Shown here: positions 63,167 to 64,000 of the stretch, piece after piece
Position numbering within the stretch: position 1 is the stretch's first letter
Layout: every line of letters begins with the position of its first letter
Source: Rebecca billardiae RCC1528
Taxonomy: Eukaryota; Haptophyta
Direction: 5' to 3'
Length of the DNA: 64,000 bases
Assembly (NCBI GenBank): GCA_965240325.2
Contig: OZ251231.1
Location: 248,001-312,000, forward strand
Made by a program: the position numbers and the translations under genes
The notes under the pieces: model-generated
Databases searched by the model: none
Told to the model about the DNA's origin: nothing
What the model saw: the letters and a program-made list of their open reading frames with translations, nothing else

Positions 63167-64000
63167 GGGCGCGAGGCGCAACGCGAACGGCGGCGGTCGC
63201 GCTGAGCGCCGCGTTCGTTTCGTACAGCTCCTTCATCCTCGTGCCGGAGCACCAGCTCCTCTTCTGCTGCAAGATCGACAAGGTCGCGAGCCAGAACTTC
63301 CTGCAGCTCTGCTTCCGCGCGGTCCGCACGCCGCACGACCCGGCGCTGCGCAAGCAGCTGTTCGTGATGCAGAACACCAACACGCTGCGCTACTTCGGGC
63401 TGGGCGTGGAAGACGCCGCGGCGCGGCTGGCCGACCCGATGTGGCACGCCGCCGTCTTCTACAGAGAGCCGCTCGAACGCTTCGCCTCGGCGTACACGTC
63501 CAAGTGCACCGCGGGCCCCGACGGCGACATGGAATGATGGATGGCGCGCGCCATTGCTCGGAGGCATTCGGCGTGTCGCGCCCCAGCTTCGACGAGGCGG
63601 CGGCAGCGCTCGGGCGAGGGCGCGTGCGCAACCGGCACTGGATGCGGCAGTCTGAGCACTGCGGCGGGCTCAACGCCACCCTCGACGCGTACAAGACGAT
63701 CGAGCGCCTCGAGCCGACGCGCGCGCGCGCAGCCGTCGAGCGTATGCTGCGCGCGGTCGGGGTGGACGTGCGCGCGCTGGCGCCCGAGCTGGATAGGCTG
63801 TTCCCCGACGAGCACGCGCGCGCGGCGGTGCTGCGGAGCGTGTTGGGCGACCGCGCCCCGCACAAGCGGCCGGCGCTGCAGCCTGCGGACGGGTGGCGGC
63901 GTGCGTGGGCGAAGCGGCGTGCGCCCGCCGCGCCGAGCGGCAGCGGCCCCAGCAGCGGCAGCAGCAGCAGCCGCAGCAGCGGCAGCAGCCCCCGGCACAA
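63167..64000 (+). pseudogene. carbohydrate sulfotransferase, one-base frameshift, 3' end outside window
   Basis: The frame up to 63537 reads AFVSYSSFILVPEHQLLFC, KIDKVASQNFLQLCFRAV and FYREPLERFASAYTSKC. It then stops at TGA. One base later the adjacent frame continues with DGARHCSEAFGVSRPSFDEA, HWMRQSEHCGGLNATLDAYK and a helical C-terminus running off the edge. KxAS is the 5'-phosphosulfate loop, and R-x-P-L-E-R-x-x-S-A-Y is the 3'-phosphate motif of PAPS-dependent sulfotransferases of the Golgi carbohydrate type. Loss of a single G at about 63536 (GAATGATGGATGG) explains the break, so it is either a recent pseudogene or a sequence error. The N-terminus is unclear: no in-frame ATG precedes the first motif, so an upstream exon is likely. 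Confidence 0.7.

Overview
The window is nuclear DNA of a very GC-rich unicellular eukaryote. Five of the recognised genes carry short GT-AG introns (15 defined here, 91-262 nt), and TATA-like boxes sit upstream of several genes. There are no ribosome-binding-site-led operons. The gene content points to a ciliated or flagellated alga such as a haptophyte or a pelagophyte-like stramenopile: a tubulin-modifying TTLL enzyme, a SKN1/KRE6-type GH16 protein, an EsV-1-7 repeat protein, an R2R3-MYB factor and a carbohydrate sulfotransferase. This placement is inference; no rRNA or organelle marker is present.

Left part (1-24 kb). A TTLL gene (758-4235, one intron) and a secreted or lumenal PhyH-like 2OG-Fe(II) dioxygenase (5034-6547, one intron) run rightward and converge on an unrecognised leftward gene (6722-8488). 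About 10.5 kb of gene-poor, partly AT-richer DNA follows. It holds decayed coding fragments, a 150-bp tandem duplication and the broken copy of a 1.9-kb element whose intact copy lies near 58-59.9 kb. Next is a large leftward ankyrin / coiled-coil / chromodomain-like gene (19100-23712, three exons), divergent from a mitochondrial-carrier-family gene (24124-25374).

Middle part (25-45 kb). A block of direct repeats with poly-C tracts and a frameshifted PIF1-like helicase remnant (25.8-28.7 kb) is followed by a START-like lipid-binding protein (29454-30611), dispersed repeats, and an R2R3-MYB factor (32642-34106, one intron). Then come a saccharopine-dehydrogenase-like oxidoreductase (35951-37261, leftward) and a divergent 1190-residue TPR protein of about 28 in-register 40-residue repeats. 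A GT92/GT2-type glycosyltransferase and a SKN1/KRE6-like GH16 protein stand next to each other, both with membrane or secretory features, suggesting polysaccharide work.

Right part (45-64 kb). A leftward LIM-domain protein and an 11-exon leftward gene (48174-52714) that I joined at phase-consistent splice sites into a 907-residue filamin + Kelch + LamG protein. A repeat island (52.85-55 kb) includes an inverted pair of 380-bp repeats. Then come an isochorismatase-fold hydrolase, an F-box/RCC1 protein, the intact member of the duplicated 1.9-kb family, a microsatellite-rich gap, an EsV-1-7 repeat protein, and a sulfotransferase with a one-base frameshift that runs off the right edge.

Most coding sequence has a strong G/C third-position bias, and low-complexity Ala/Gly/Pro/Ser tails are common. 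Gap DNA is more AT-rich and is the main location of repeats.
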